This document shows, in pieces, positions 23,785 through 33,743 of a stretch of DNA of 64,000 nucleotides. Origin of the DNA: Nitrosomonas sp. Nm34 (GTDB taxonomy: Bacteria > Pseudomonadota > Gammaproteobacteria > Burkholderiales > Nitrosomonadaceae); assembly GCF_900113925.1 (NCBI RefSeq), contig NZ_FORD01000010.1:44723-108722 (forward strand). The letters run 5' to 3'. Each line of letters opens with the position of its first letter. Within the stretch, counting starts at the first letter, position 1. Under the pieces are notes generated by a model. That model worked only from the letters and a program-made list of their open reading frames with translations. It did no database searches and was not told where the DNA came from. The position numbers and the translations under genes are program-made.

Positions 23785-26375
23785 CGAGAAGCACCATGTA
23801 TCGCCGGCCTCTTCGGATTTCCATCCGGGAACTTCGAGAGGGTCTGGGTCGCACGATCCGCCAGCCAGAGGCCGTCGGTACGTGTAAGACTATGCCTAGT
23901 GATCCACTCTTCGAGTTCATCAGAATAGTCGCTGTGCTGATGCCTTTGAACCGTGTCGATCAGCTCACCCGCTACCATCATCATGGAGTGATAAGAATGG
24001 TAGAATGATAAGTCCTCTACCCGAGGGTATGAGCCATGCGAGTGCTGAGTTTCACGGTCTCCGTATAGTCTACGATGATGTCGCGGATCGCCGCTCCAAC
24101 CTCCTTGTCCAAACACCCCAAACTCATCGCGTACAATTTTCAGCGCTCGGCTTTCTATTTCAGCAGGCCCAAAAGCAAATATCCTCCCTAAACTCTCAAA
24201 CCAGTAGCGGGAGATATCATATCCAAAGTAATACTTCTCTTCGTCAGAACTCGGTCTGGGAGTAGGCACTGCCAAATTGCGCTGGTATGTATTCGACATA
24301 ACCACTTCGCGTTTTGAGACATTGATCGCTTGCAGCCGATCTAGCTCTTCTCCTGCCAGTTCGATCGTCTGCATACTTTCAAGCTCCAAAAGGATTTTTG
24401 CGCCTATTTCACGAAGCATGAGATGACGCTCCATCGGGGCGCATGCCCGACGGATAAATTCCTCAAAGTGAAGAACAGAATTCGCATGAACAAGTTTGAC
24501 TGCTCTCCGTAGAGCGATTAGCAACCAGAGCTTGGCGCTCAACTCATAGAAAGGAAGGCCTGAACCGTGGAATGGGCTGGGGTCCTGACCTACCGCAAAC
24601 GACAGAAGGGGACTTAAGATTTCCTGCCTTTCAAACGCGCACAGTAGGCAGACGACGTGCGCCGCTTGCCATCTTTCTGCTGTGTCCGGCGACGCAAGGG
24701 ATGCCCAAACATATCCTGCTAAGGAAATCCCCACCTCTTTAGGTGGCCGTAGGCCCAAAGACCAGTTTCCATCGCCATCTTTGTTGCTCATGTCCTCCTC
24801 GAGCAATTGGAGCCCGTAGTCTAAAGCCGCCGCAGCCTGCTGCTTCGTAAGTGTGGGCGCTATCAATCCTACGAGGGAAAAAAGACGGCTAGAACCAAGA
24901 ATGACAGGATTTTCTGCGGTCGCCTCGACAACCCAACGATAAATCTGCATCTCGGTTACGTCCGAGCATTGCGCGATGACTTTGTATGGCAAGACCTGAT
25001 AATAACGTGATTCCGCGATCTCATAGTAATATGCCTTGCAGACCCTTTCCGTAATTCTCCCCAACGCCGAACGAATGTAGTTTCGGGAAAGCCAATTCTG
25101 TGGGATCGCCTCATACAAGCCACGTATGTCATACAAACTGAAGTCCTGGACACCAAAGATAGCTTCCAGCGCCTCTCTCTCCTGTCCAGGAGTAACACGG
25201 CGAAAGAATTCGTCTGCAAATATCTGACAGTAATAAGGTGGTTTCCCTGACCGCATTTTTCTATAGGCGTCCTGAATGGACTCTGGAGATGCTTCCTGTA
25301 ATTCGGAAAAGATCTGATCCCAGTCCTTTGGCGGATCGGGTTTCGGTTCATAATGGCTCAGCGAACCGCTGTTACGCTTTCGTTCCAGTTTTTCTCTGCT
25401 TTCGGATAGACCCAAGTGGCCTTCGAAGTTCCAGTCCTTCCAACTATTTTGGTCAGCAACTCCCGCAATAGTCTTCCAGTCTTGTGACGTTGTTCCCCGA
25501 AGCTGGATATACCGCATTGCATGCTCGAAGAGTGCTTTGCGTCGCTGCTTATTTTGTACGGATGGCGTTGCTGACTGTACTAATTCAGCATGTGGCCAAT
25601 TATATTGGTAGCCAATAAGTGCCAATGCTGTTGACGGTGCAACTTTGTTCAAATCAACGAGATGACTTATCGCGCGTGGAAACTCTCTGTCTGCCCAACA
25701 AAATGATCGATCTCTCCAGCGACTCAAGATAGCCAAGCTTGAAACAGGACAGAGTTTAGTAATCCCTTCTATGGTTCCTTCCCAGTCAAAGTATTTATCG
25801 CGTGCTACGAAATCATAGACTACTTCCGCGGCGCGAGAGAGGCGATAACACAATTCAGGTTGCGGCTGATCAGGATCGGATGCCGCGATAGAAAGTTCAA
25901 GCAGAGCAGCCCAGCGATCGAGATTTTCTTGGCCGATCCGCCCAGCAACCTCCACCGCCTTGTCTAAATAGTGCTCCGCTTCGTGAGGGCTTAATGCGTA
26001 GATCGCCCTGGATATGTCGATGTAAGTTTCAACCTTTTGCTCCACATCCATTCGCTCTTCGTTGATGATATCGAATGCCTCTTGAGCGAAGTCGTACGCA
26101 TGATCGGAATACGCGCCCGAACGCGCGCAAAGTCTCGCTAATCCCGTTAAGGCCGGGGTGAATAGTTTTTGTTTGAGCGAGCCCTTCCATGCAGCAAACT
26201 TGTCCATTCTCGCCGTTGTAGGATCGATCATGAGTAGGATTTCAATCCAGAGTCTTGAAATCTCTTTCGACGTGAAACGGTCATCCCGATGGTAGATGCG
26301 AGCAGCCTTCTGAGCTTCCGAAATGCATTGCTCGATTGCCTGATCTAGTTCGTCCGGCTCGACCTGTCCCAGCAA
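23661..26375 (-). pseudogene. Avs-like STAND NTPase, middle helical-repeat fragment
   Basis: The 904-residue open frame begins with a TTG inside a stretch that is plainly coding further upstream: in this frame the bases before it read LPWHRLWTRALLGQVEP. Restoring one T to the TTTT run (plus strand 26404-26407) fuses the previous ORF's LVPF to LPWHRLW. The content is alpha-helical, TPR-like repeat material, rich in W, Y and charged residues, as in sensor regions of large STAND NTPases. The last 70 residues or so, from about 23860 down, are out of the true frame. Taken alone it has no catalytic motif. Confidence 0.75.
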
Positions 26376-29300
26376 AGCGCGCGTCCATAGCCTGTGCCAA
26401 GGTAAAACGGCACCAACATCCTCAGGAACTCCTGGGTATCGCTGTTGTGATAATGGCTTTCCTTCTCCATCTGCTTTTTCACTTCTGGCTTAGCCAAGTT
26501 TGAAAGCTCAATAGATTGCCCTCGCAGCGCCGCTCTCAGGCAATTTGCTCGCAGGAGCGTGAATCGTGGCTCATCTGAATGCCTGCTGAAATAGTATTTC
26601 TCAGGGGCTGGGATATAGATGTCGAGAACATCAGCAATCTCGCTTTGTTGCGCAGCGTTCCGGACAATCGCCGCCTGCACCACCGAATTCACAACTGAAA
26701 GGGTCGGTTCCTCATATGGCGGCCCTAGCTGGTGTTTTCGTATTTGTCGTGCGTACCTTTTCAGCCCATGAAGTGCAGCTTGGACAGCATTCGAATGCGG
26801 GTATTTAAGGACTGCACTCTGTGCGCTGATGGCAGCAAACAGTATGCATATATTCCCCGAGGAATGGGCAACGACTTCATCGATCAGATAGTATTGTCCC
26901 AGATCGACCATTCGCTGGAAAACGATTGAACCAACGCGATAGGCAACGCTTCTCGGCGTCCAGCTCTCCAGCTCACCCACGAATAATTCAGCACCATTGA
27001 GGTAAAGTTGACACATGGCCATTTCAGCAATGTCACTGTCATGTATCTCGGCATTTTTTCGCTCTTCTCTGGACAATCGCGACCAGTTGCGAACCCATTT
27101 GTGTGTGAGGCGGAGGTAGCTGCGGGACTCGGCTAACGTATCCGCACAACCGGATAGAAGGCATGCCTCATATGCGTGGTGTCCGCCGTACCAATCCGTC
27201 GAAAATGTTTTCTGAGCCACTATTTCTCGGAGCCGATGAGCGGGCAGTAAATGCGAAATCAGATCCGTATTAGCCTGAATCAACGACTCCTGTCGGTCAT
27301 TGCCGGCTGTTTCACCTCCGGCTTTCAAGACCAGTTTTGCAGCGTCATCGTAGCGATTGTTTCTGAGCGCGGCTTTGAGTGCGAACTGCAAGCGCTGCAA
27401 AGATGCATTACGTTTATTGACTGGATTTTCGTTCGGTAGCTCCCCATCTTTGAGCACCAAATCAACAAGCTCGCTATACTGGCCTGCCTCCAGCATTAAC
27501 TGCGGTAATGCGGAGGCAACGTAGCTGTTTTTTAAGGCAAGAGGTTGCAGCGCTCTTATGAACTTGATGAGCTTGGCTTCTTTTGGTTTATAAGTCTCTC
27601 GAAACCATATCTCTGACGGCTCGTCAAAAAACTGCACGGCGTCGCCCGTCAGCGACAACGGACGCCCTAAATCCAGGACAAAAGTCCGAATAGCACTCGC
27701 GCTTAAGCCAGACGCCAATGACAGAACCTCAATTGGAACGAAGGGGCGAAGGGCAGCCAGCGCTTCGCACAATGTATGTATCTGTTTGGCTTCAGCCTTG
27801 GGGGCACTGCCTAAGAGCTGCTTGATCGACTGTTCAAAAATACCCTTGATCGCATCTTCGACGGTAGTCGGGTTTGGGCCAAGCATCAGCAGTGTCTCGG
27901 GCAAGCTGAGGCCTCTGTCCAATGCGGTCGCCTGGACACGGGGGTTCTGAGAACTTAAGCGATGGAATTCCCGGACGTCATGCGGAGTCGCATTAGGAAA
28001 CCGCTTTCTTAGCAACTTGTCTGTTTCGGCTTCTGAAAAGGCCCTGAGGCTTAAATCAACGTATCCGTTTGGCGGATCTAGCTTTTCGATCCGATGAGAA
28101 CGACACAGGAGTACGAGTACTACCCCGTCGGGTAACTGCTGCCTAATAAGATCTTTCGCGAAACTGGCACGCTCTTGATATTCTTCCGCTGCCATTTCCG
28201 CATTGTCGGCCGCGTCAATGAGCATCACCAGTTTCGCGTTGGGATCGCTTCCTTTTAACACCTCAATCGATTGCCTAAGACGATAATTGAAAGCCTTCAG
28301 GTAGTCGGCCAGTCTGGCGTGGGCCGACGGAATAAGGGGGTGGCAGAGCTTACGCGAAGCCAGCTCATTTGCAATTTGCACAAGCCCAACGCGATGCTCG
28401 TCACGCCTTTGTGTCGCATTTCGGTACTCGCCGTTACCAAAGCAATCATAAAGCACCGCAACCGAATGTTCTGGCATGCGGTTGCACAACCTACTTGCTA
28501 AGGCGGTTTTCCCAACTCCGCCTTCGGCGTGAATGATTACGGGATTATGGTCATTCTCAAGGATTATACGGAGGCATTCATCTTCCTGTTCGCGAGCAAA
28601 ATAGTTTTCTGTGCCCTCGATCAAACAAGGCGCAGGGAACAATTCATCTTCGTCTGTATTGAGGAAGCGAAGGACGTCTTCACGGGTGATTTCGGGATTG
28701 CTTGCCTGCTCCGGCAACGCCTTCTCTACTACAAGCCTCCAAAGCTGGTCGGCTGCTTCCTTATCTGACCCGGCCATGTAGCCGTTGAGCTCTTCAATTA
28801 GAATACTCCGCTGTTTCCAGTGTGCGTCATTTACATCATCAATACGAAAACTGGCGAAAAACTCCTGAGCCAATACATCATCACTGGTTTCCAGGTACCG
28901 TTTGATTTGATTCCACTGCTTTAAATCCTCCGGAGTCAGTGTTTTTTTCCGAATCTTCCCAAGCAGTTCATGCACATCGCTTGCGACACGGCGATTGGTT
29001 GTAAATGTGAAATCCACTGTTTGTTGGACAGTGTCTTCGGCTTCCTCCTTGAAAATCTTAAAACGCTTGAAAAAACCAGTTAGGATTTTGCTCAACGCGC
29101 TCAATGTCCAAGGGCTACCTTCCGTATATGAGTGCTTCAGTTGGTGGTAAGAGATCTTTTTTGCGCGCTTGATAGTGCTGTCGCCGTAGTATTCCGCGAC
29201 ATCAACGACCTCTTCACCGGTTCCGGCATTGTTATTCGGGGATTCGTCGCTGGACACTCCCTCTATGGTGATGCATGCCAGCTCCGACCGGAGATCGAGC

Positions 29301-29386
29301 AGACCAAGGCAACGGCGGGCAGCCCATCGATAGTGAAATTGATCACCGGCCCGCGTATATCGAACTGTGTCTGATTTTCTTATCAT
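26345..29386 (-). pseudogene. Avs-like STAND NTPase, N-terminal nuclease-like and P-loop part
   Basis: The 1013-residue open frame starts at ATG 29386. The N-terminus (FHYRWAARRCLGLLDL ... EEVVDVAEYYG ... ISYHQLKHS) resembles the Cap4-type DUF4297 nuclease domain found at the front of some Avs (AVAST) antiviral NTPases, with QLK as the probable nuclease motif. Residues about 285-305 carry a Walker A (AEGGVGKTALAS), and about 100 residues on is a Walker B (LVMLIDAAD). Helical repeats follow. Known Avs proteins detect phage proteins and then cut DNA. Here the frame is lost after MLVPFYLG, probably through a one-base deletion in a T run. Repaired across both frameshifts the protein would be about 2095 residues, within the usual size of such STAND proteins. 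Assignment to a named Avs type needs a profile search. Confidence 0.78.
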
Positions 29387-29832
29387 TGGGCGTCTTTCAA
29401 TTCAAATGGGTTTTCGTACTTTACAAGCTGTAGAGTCCACTATGGTATTTAGGCAATGTAATATTGTCACGGTCATTAGCGGCAGGGGCAAAGAGTGGGT
29501 TTCGATGAAAACTCGCCATTATGGAACATATCTGATTTGTAAATTTCTGCTTTAGGTCGATAATGCTCAACCAAGTAGGTGCCGTCTAACAAGTAATTAT
29601 ATAGTTTCCATATATCTTCCATACTTTTGGCATTAACAGCAATGGAGTCGTTATGCTTATCAGGTTTGCTAATAACTATATATCATTCTAAATAAAACGA
29701 TATACAGATCTGAAGATCGTGACAGTACAGACTGTCTCATATTATTTAGACAGATTATCGGAGATTTACACCTACTGCTACTGGGAGTAGGTGTTAGTTT
29801 AGTGGTATTGTGAGCAATTTAAACCTCACTCG
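29387..29832. other. 446-bp intergenic region with one hairpin
   Basis: This AT-rich stretch lies between the Avs-like gene and the Fic gene and should contain the promoter of the former. No gene was recognised. A hairpin with a perfect 9-bp stem (29768-29776 with 29786-29794) lies 39 bases beyond the Fic stop and may end Fic transcription, though no clear U-run follows it on the minus strand. Confidence 0.5.
29768..29794 (-). terminator. Hairpin downstream of the Fic gene
   Basis: Perfect 9-bp stem ACACCTACT/AGTAGGTGT with a 9-base loop. The lack of a good T-tract makes terminator function uncertain. Confidence 0.35.
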
Positions 29833-31383
29833 TCACGGATAGGCATTCTGGAATATTTCAGCGTAGTTTTTCTCAATATAGTCCACTTCACCAGCCGTAA
29901 GAGCAGCAAATTCTTTTTCTTTTGCCCGTTTTGATAAATGCCCGTTATTTTGTTCCAAAAAGTTGAACAGTAGATCAATCATAGAATCGGGCATTTCAAT
30001 GAAAGATTCCACACGCGTTTTAAAAAGGTTACAGCGTTTAAGAAAATCTGCTTCCCGTGGCAAATCGAAATCAATTGTTTTTTCAACACAGGCATAGAGA
30101 AATTCCACATGCGGCGTAGCATCGAAGTAACGGTAAAAATCCCCTGTGTCGTTCAGAACATGTACGTTCATCTTTTTCGTAGGTTCCCACTCAATGAAGG
30201 AAAGTAATCGTTTTGAATAACTTTCCAGAACTAAGCGATATTCATCAATTCGCTCTAAAATGCTTGCTGATATTGGGAATATAACTCCTGCCGGGTTAAA
30301 ACCGCGTTGCGCCAGAACATGATGAATTAAATAACGGTGAAGCCGCCCATTCCCATCCTCAAACGGATGAATATAAACAAAACCGAAAGCAAGAATGGCA
30401 GCGGCTATAACAGCATCCAATTCCCCAGCATAATAGCGGTCAAAATCAATCATACCCCGCATGAGGTCAGGAAGGTCTTCTGGCCTGGCACTGATATGCT
30501 CCGGCAGAGGCAAGCGCGTTCCGAACTCATGCTCACCAACAAATCCGCCCTGTGTTCTAAGGCCCATTGTAATAAATCTGCTATCACCAATAACAATACG
30601 TTGAAGGCGCAGTAATTCATCCAGATCGAGAGGCCTTCGTCCTGCTTCGCCTATAACCCGCCCCCATCTTTGGATTCGGTTTTGTGGCGGCGTTTCCCCT
30701 TCAATCGCGTAGCTGGATTTAGAATCTTTGAGCAGCAGGAAAGCTACTGTTCGAGCCAGGATATCGGCAGAAATTCTGCCTACGGCTTCCTTTGCCCGCT
30801 CAGCAAGATTGCTGGCCACGTACTGTTCGATTGTTTCCGTGCGAAAAACCAGCGGGCAGAAATCCCGTGTGCCTGGCAAGTTATTACGTACCCTGTGCCG
30901 TGTAGATGTAATGCCATGAATCGCCCATTGCTGCTCCGAATCGACAATATCGACGTATGAGCCGGTTTTAGCATCAGGCAAATCCAGCTCCCGACCCAGA
31001 AGCCATTCATATAAAAACCAGAGACGCCGGGTGTAACTGCTGGTAGGCTTTGTTTTGATGATATGCTCAATTTCTTCCGGAGTAACGGCTTCAAAAAGCC
31101 GTTTCAAAACAGCCAGGTCGAGTCCTTCATATTTCAGGGCAAAAACGAGATGTCCTTCGAGGGAAGCCTCAGGCATATGGCGAGGCGTATAAATATGCCA
31201 GTCATCTTCTTCATAAATTTTATGGCGTGCGCCTATGGCAGACAATTTGCGCGGCAAAGGCACGGCCAAATCGTAAGCATTGATCAGAGCAGAATATCCA
31301 GCAAGAATCGCTTTTTCAGGCAAGCGTCTTTCCTGAAAAATACTCACTTCTTCTGAAAATCGATTATTTTTTCTGCTTTTCAT
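29833..31383 (-). CDS. Fic-domain protein, class II with N-terminal inhibitory motif
   Basis: The 516-residue protein has the Fic motif HPFEDGNGRLHR (about 340-352), the core that binds ATP and usually transfers AMP to a hydroxyl group of a target protein. About 120 residues before it is SSYAIEGE, which fits the [S/T]xxxE[G/N] inhibitory helix motif. This places it in class II, where inhibition sits in the same polypeptide. About 200 residues precede that motif; they are soluble and of no family I can name. The gene lies between an Avs-like gene and a Wadjet operon, so a defence or toxin role is possible but unproven. The 120 bases before the ATG carry several copies of TCATGAAAAA-type repeats that may be operators. 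Confidence 0.9.
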   Translation of the reverse strand: MKSRKNNRFSEEVSIFQERRLPEKAILAGYSALINAYDLAVPLPRKLSAIGARHKIYEEDDWHIYTPRHMPEASLEGHLVFALKYEGLDLAVLKRLFEAVTPEEIEHIIKTKPTSSYTRRLWFLYEWLLGRELDLPDAKTGSYVDIVDSEQQWAIHGITSTRHRVRNNLPGTRDFCPLVFRTETIEQYVASNLAERAKEAVGRISADILARTVAFLLLKDSKSSYAIEGETPPQNRIQRWGRVIGEAGRRPLDLDELLRLQRIVIGDSRFITMGLRTQGGFVGEHEFGTRLPLPEHISARPEDLPDLMRGMIDFDRYYAGELDAVIAAAILAFGFVYIHPFEDGNGRLHRYLIHHVLAQRGFNPAGVIFPISASILERIDEYRLVLESYSKRLLSFIEWEPTKKMNVHVLNDTGDFYRYFDATPHVEFLYACVEKTIDFDLPREADFLKRCNLFKTRVESFIEMPDSMIDLLFNFLEQNNGHLSKRAKEKEFAALTAGEVDYIEKNYAEIFQNAYP

Positions 31384-31504
31384 GAAAAATAGTTGCTCTT
31401 TGTGATTTTATGCTTGCCAGTGTAACAGTATCATGAAAAACGATCACAGCTCATGAAAAATAATTTATTATAAGGATTTTAATGAAAATTAATTACTCTT
31501 TATG
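31380..31504 (-). promoter_or_regulatory. Repeated ATGAAAAAT motifs upstream of fic
   Basis: TCATGAAAAA occurs at 31380, 31431 and 31452, the last two 21 bp apart. A longer pair, 31382-31404 and 31482-31504 (ATGAAAAWT...CTCTTTRTG), agrees at 19 of 23 positions with 100 bp spacing. The first copy covers the fic start codon. Repeats at a promoter at whole-helix-turn spacing suggest a binding site for a repressor. Confidence 0.45.
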
Positions 31505-31727
31505 TTCTGATGCAACCTGCGTAAATTCAGCTAGTAATTTATCACCCAGCTTTATGAATAGATAGCTTTCAACTTCGTGAATATCTTCATGACACTGGCT
31601 GTGAACGGGGAAGATTTTCTTGATGCAGCTTTCATAATATTCGAGATGATCAATCTTACATTGCTTGCAATCCGGTACATGTAGGTATTCACCTTTTTCG
31701 ACTGGCCTGTAAATATCCTTTGAACTC
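31493..31727 (-). pseudogene. Remnant ORF with CxxC motif, no start codon
   Basis: This 78-codon open frame has no usable start. Its translation has the character of real protein (YRPVEKGEYLHVPDCKQCK, then a charged helical tail ending ASEHKE). It looks like the 3' part of a small zinc-ribbon-type gene. A similar YRPG...PECTFCK pattern is encoded on the other strand a few bases away. Confidence 0.35.
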
Positions 31728-31738
31728 TAAACAAGGAT

Positions 31739-31901
31739 ATGGCTAATGCAAAGCCGCAAGCAACAATGATGGTGTTTTCGACCCTGGAAGAACAGCAGCC
31801 TTGCCATGATTGGAACACCGATTACAGGCCAGGCGTTTCCTCCCTCGGCTCATTACATCGTCATGAAAGGCTTTGTTCCTGAGTGCACCTTCTGCAAATG
31901 A
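31739..31901 (+). pseudogene. Small zinc-ribbon-like ORF, frameshifted
   Basis: ATG at 31739 follows AAGGA. The first frame gives MANAKPQATMMVFSTLEEQ...DWNTDYRPG. A shift of one base near 31835 then gives PPSAHYIVMKGFVPECTFCK before a stop. The CxxC ending and YRPG resemble the remnant on the opposite strand. The function is unknown, and the frameshift makes it probably inactive. Confidence 0.35.
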
Positions 31902-32109
31902 AGCAGGAGATGCCGCAGTGGGAGAGGATTAAAGCGCGATTGGATGGCATGGCCATGTGATATTTTGTGTAACAGACCGGTAAATTTAGTATTTTGTTTT
32001 GATATGCTGTTTACACTGGTAACGCATGCAGGAAACCATAGGGTGCTGGTAGTAGTGTAATATGAACTTGTTTGGATTAAACGACTTTAGAAAATCGGGA
32101 AACTAGTTT

Positions 32110-32137
32110 TTGTCAATTAAGGTATTGAGGTTATAAT
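32110..32137 (+). promoter_or_regulatory. Sigma70-like promoter before the Wadjet operon
   Basis: TTGTCA (32110-32115), a 16-base spacer and TATAAT (32132-32137) make a strong -35/-10 pair. Transcription would begin near 32144 and run into jetA. Confidence 0.55.
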
Positions 32138-32160
32138 TTTTGTGCCTTTCTACGGTTACC

Positions 32161-32170
32161 TAAGGAGGTG
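32161..32170 (+). promoter_or_regulatory. Perfect Shine-Dalgarno sequence without a nearby ATG
   Basis: TAAGGAGGTG is the full complement of the usual 16S rRNA 3' end, yet the next ATG codons at proper distance are missing and jetA starts about 100 bases further on. It could serve a leader peptide begun at a rare codon, or be left from a lost gene. Confidence 0.4.
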
Positions 32171-32274
32171 GACATACATTTACGAAGTGAAACCCCACAA
32201 ACATACCCTCTGCGCAATTTTCCAAATGTAGCTTCCTGATTGAACGATTGAACTACGATTTCTATCATGCTTCA

Positions 32275-33741
32275 ATGACTCTTGATTACGCTACCCTTGA
32301 TTTGCTGCGTCAGAACCATCCGGCTTGGCGTTTACTGCGCTCCGATCACGCACCATTGGTGGCGAGCTTTTTACAGCGCGTCTTTATCGTGCCCAATGTG
32401 CGCGTGATGGCGCAAGCGGATTTGTCGGAGGCGCTGGAAGATGAGTTGTTTGCTCTGCGCGAACGATTAGGAGCAGACGCATTTCCCAAGGCTGCACTGG
32501 AGTACCTCAATGACTGGGCCAGTACTGAGAAAGGCTGGTTGCGCAAATTCTATACCAGTGGGTCGGATGAGCCACATTTCGATCTGACCCCAGCCAGTGA
32601 AAAAGCCATTGCCTGGTTAGCCACGCTGATCGAGCGCAGTTTTGTCGGCACGGAATCGCGCCTGCTTACTCTGTTCGAGCTGCTTAAGCAGATGAGCGAA
32701 GGTAGCGAAACCGATCCGCAGGCACGTATTGCCGAATTAAACAAACGCCGTGATGAGATCGATGCCGAGATTGCGCGCGTGCAAGCAGGCGACATTTCGC
32801 TGTTGGACAATACCGCGCTAAAAGATCGCTTTCAACAATTCACGCAACTGGCACGCGAGTTGCTCGCTGATTTCCGCGAAGTGGAGCACAATTTTCGCAG
32901 TTTGGATCGGCGCGTGCGCGAACGCATTGCGCTATGGGAAGGGGCCAAAGGCGCTTTGTTAGAAGAAATCATGGGTGAACGCGATGCTATTGCCGATTCG
33001 GATCAGGGGCGCAGTTTTCGTGCTTTCTGGGATTTTCTGATGTCAAGCAGTCGTCAGGATGAACTTACGGCTTTGCTCGAACGCGTTTTATCCTTGCCAC
33101 CGGTCATTGAACTTAAACCAGACGTCCGCACTCGCCGGATACATTATGATTGGCTGGAAGCGGGGGAGCATACACAGCGTACAGTCGCCCAACTCTCGCA
33201 ACAGTTGCGGCGCTTTCTGGATGATCAAGCCTGGCTGGAAAACCGTCGCATCATGGATATCTTACACGGATTGGAAGTCAAGGCGCTGGCACTGCGGGAA
33301 TCACCTCCGCCAGGTGAGATAATGGACATTGCCGATATGGCTGCTACTATCGAGCTACCAATGGAACGGCCGTTGTACACAGTCAGTGCCAAAACGGCTA
33401 TCGCAGAGATCGAACTGCAAGCAGGCGATATTGAAGAAAGTGAGGCAGGGTCAATGCAAGCGTTGTACTCACAAGTGGTGATCGACAAAGGACGGTTGAC
33501 GCGGCATATCCGCCATGCTTTACAGGATCGCTCCCAAATCACGTTAGGCAAGCTGTGCGAGCTGCAGCCACTCCAGCATGGACTGGCGGAACTGGTCGCT
33601 TACCTGGAACTCGCCAGCAATTCCTTCAAGACCGTGGTGGATGAAGAAGTGACCGAAACGATCGTTTGGCCAGGCACCGACACGACAGGTGAAGAAAAGA
33701 TCAAGCAAGCGCGTGTGCCACGCGTAATTTTTGTGAAATAG
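32275..33741 (+). CDS. jetA: Wadjet protein JetA (DUF3375 family)
   Basis: JetA is the kleisin-like subunit of the Wadjet plasmid-defence complex, which recognises and cuts circular DNA with the SMC-like JetC. The N-terminus (DYATLDLLRQNHPAWRLLRSDHAPL) is typical of the family. The protein is helical with a charged central part and about 488 residues long, normal for JetA. I prefer ATG 32275 (MTLDYATLDLL) because it matches the family start; the frame is also open from a TTG at 32248. The JetB start follows the stop after two bases, and the gene order jetA-B-C-D is the standard one. No frameshift was seen in this gene. Confidence 0.9.
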   Translation: MTLDYATLDLLRQNHPAWRLLRSDHAPLVASFLQRVFIVPNVRVMAQADLSEALEDELFALRERLGADAFPKAALEYLNDWASTEKGWLRKFYTSGSDEPHFDLTPASEKAIAWLATLIERSFVGTESRLLTLFELLKQMSEGSETDPQARIAELNKRRDEIDAEIARVQAGDISLLDNTALKDRFQQFTQLARELLADFREVEHNFRSLDRRVRERIALWEGAKGALLEEIMGERDAIADSDQGRSFRAFWDFLMSSSRQDELTALLERVLSLPPVIELKPDVRTRRIHYDWLEAGEHTQRTVAQLSQQLRRFLDDQAWLENRRIMDILHGLEVKALALRESPPPGEIMDIADMAATIELPMERPLYTVSAKTAIAEIELQAGDIEESEAGSMQALYSQVVIDKGRLTRHIRHALQDRSQITLGKLCELQPLQHGLAELVAYLELASNSFKTVVDEEVTETIVWPGTDTTGEEKIKQARVPRVIFVK

Positions 33742-33743
33742 CC

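Noticed and set aside
29575..29660. Second attC candidate (GTCTAACAAG ... GTCGTTATGC) before the Avs-like gene
   Set aside because: The end motifs fit, but the inner arms do not pair well and the orientation does not match the neighbouring genes.
31552..31818. 88-codon minus-strand ORF upstream of fic
   Set aside because: Composition is unlike protein and the other frame of the same strand reads better as a gene remnant.
32161..32246. 23-codon leader ORF from GTG at 32168
   Set aside because: Its start overlaps the ribosome site itself, leaving no spacing, so translation from it is unlikely.
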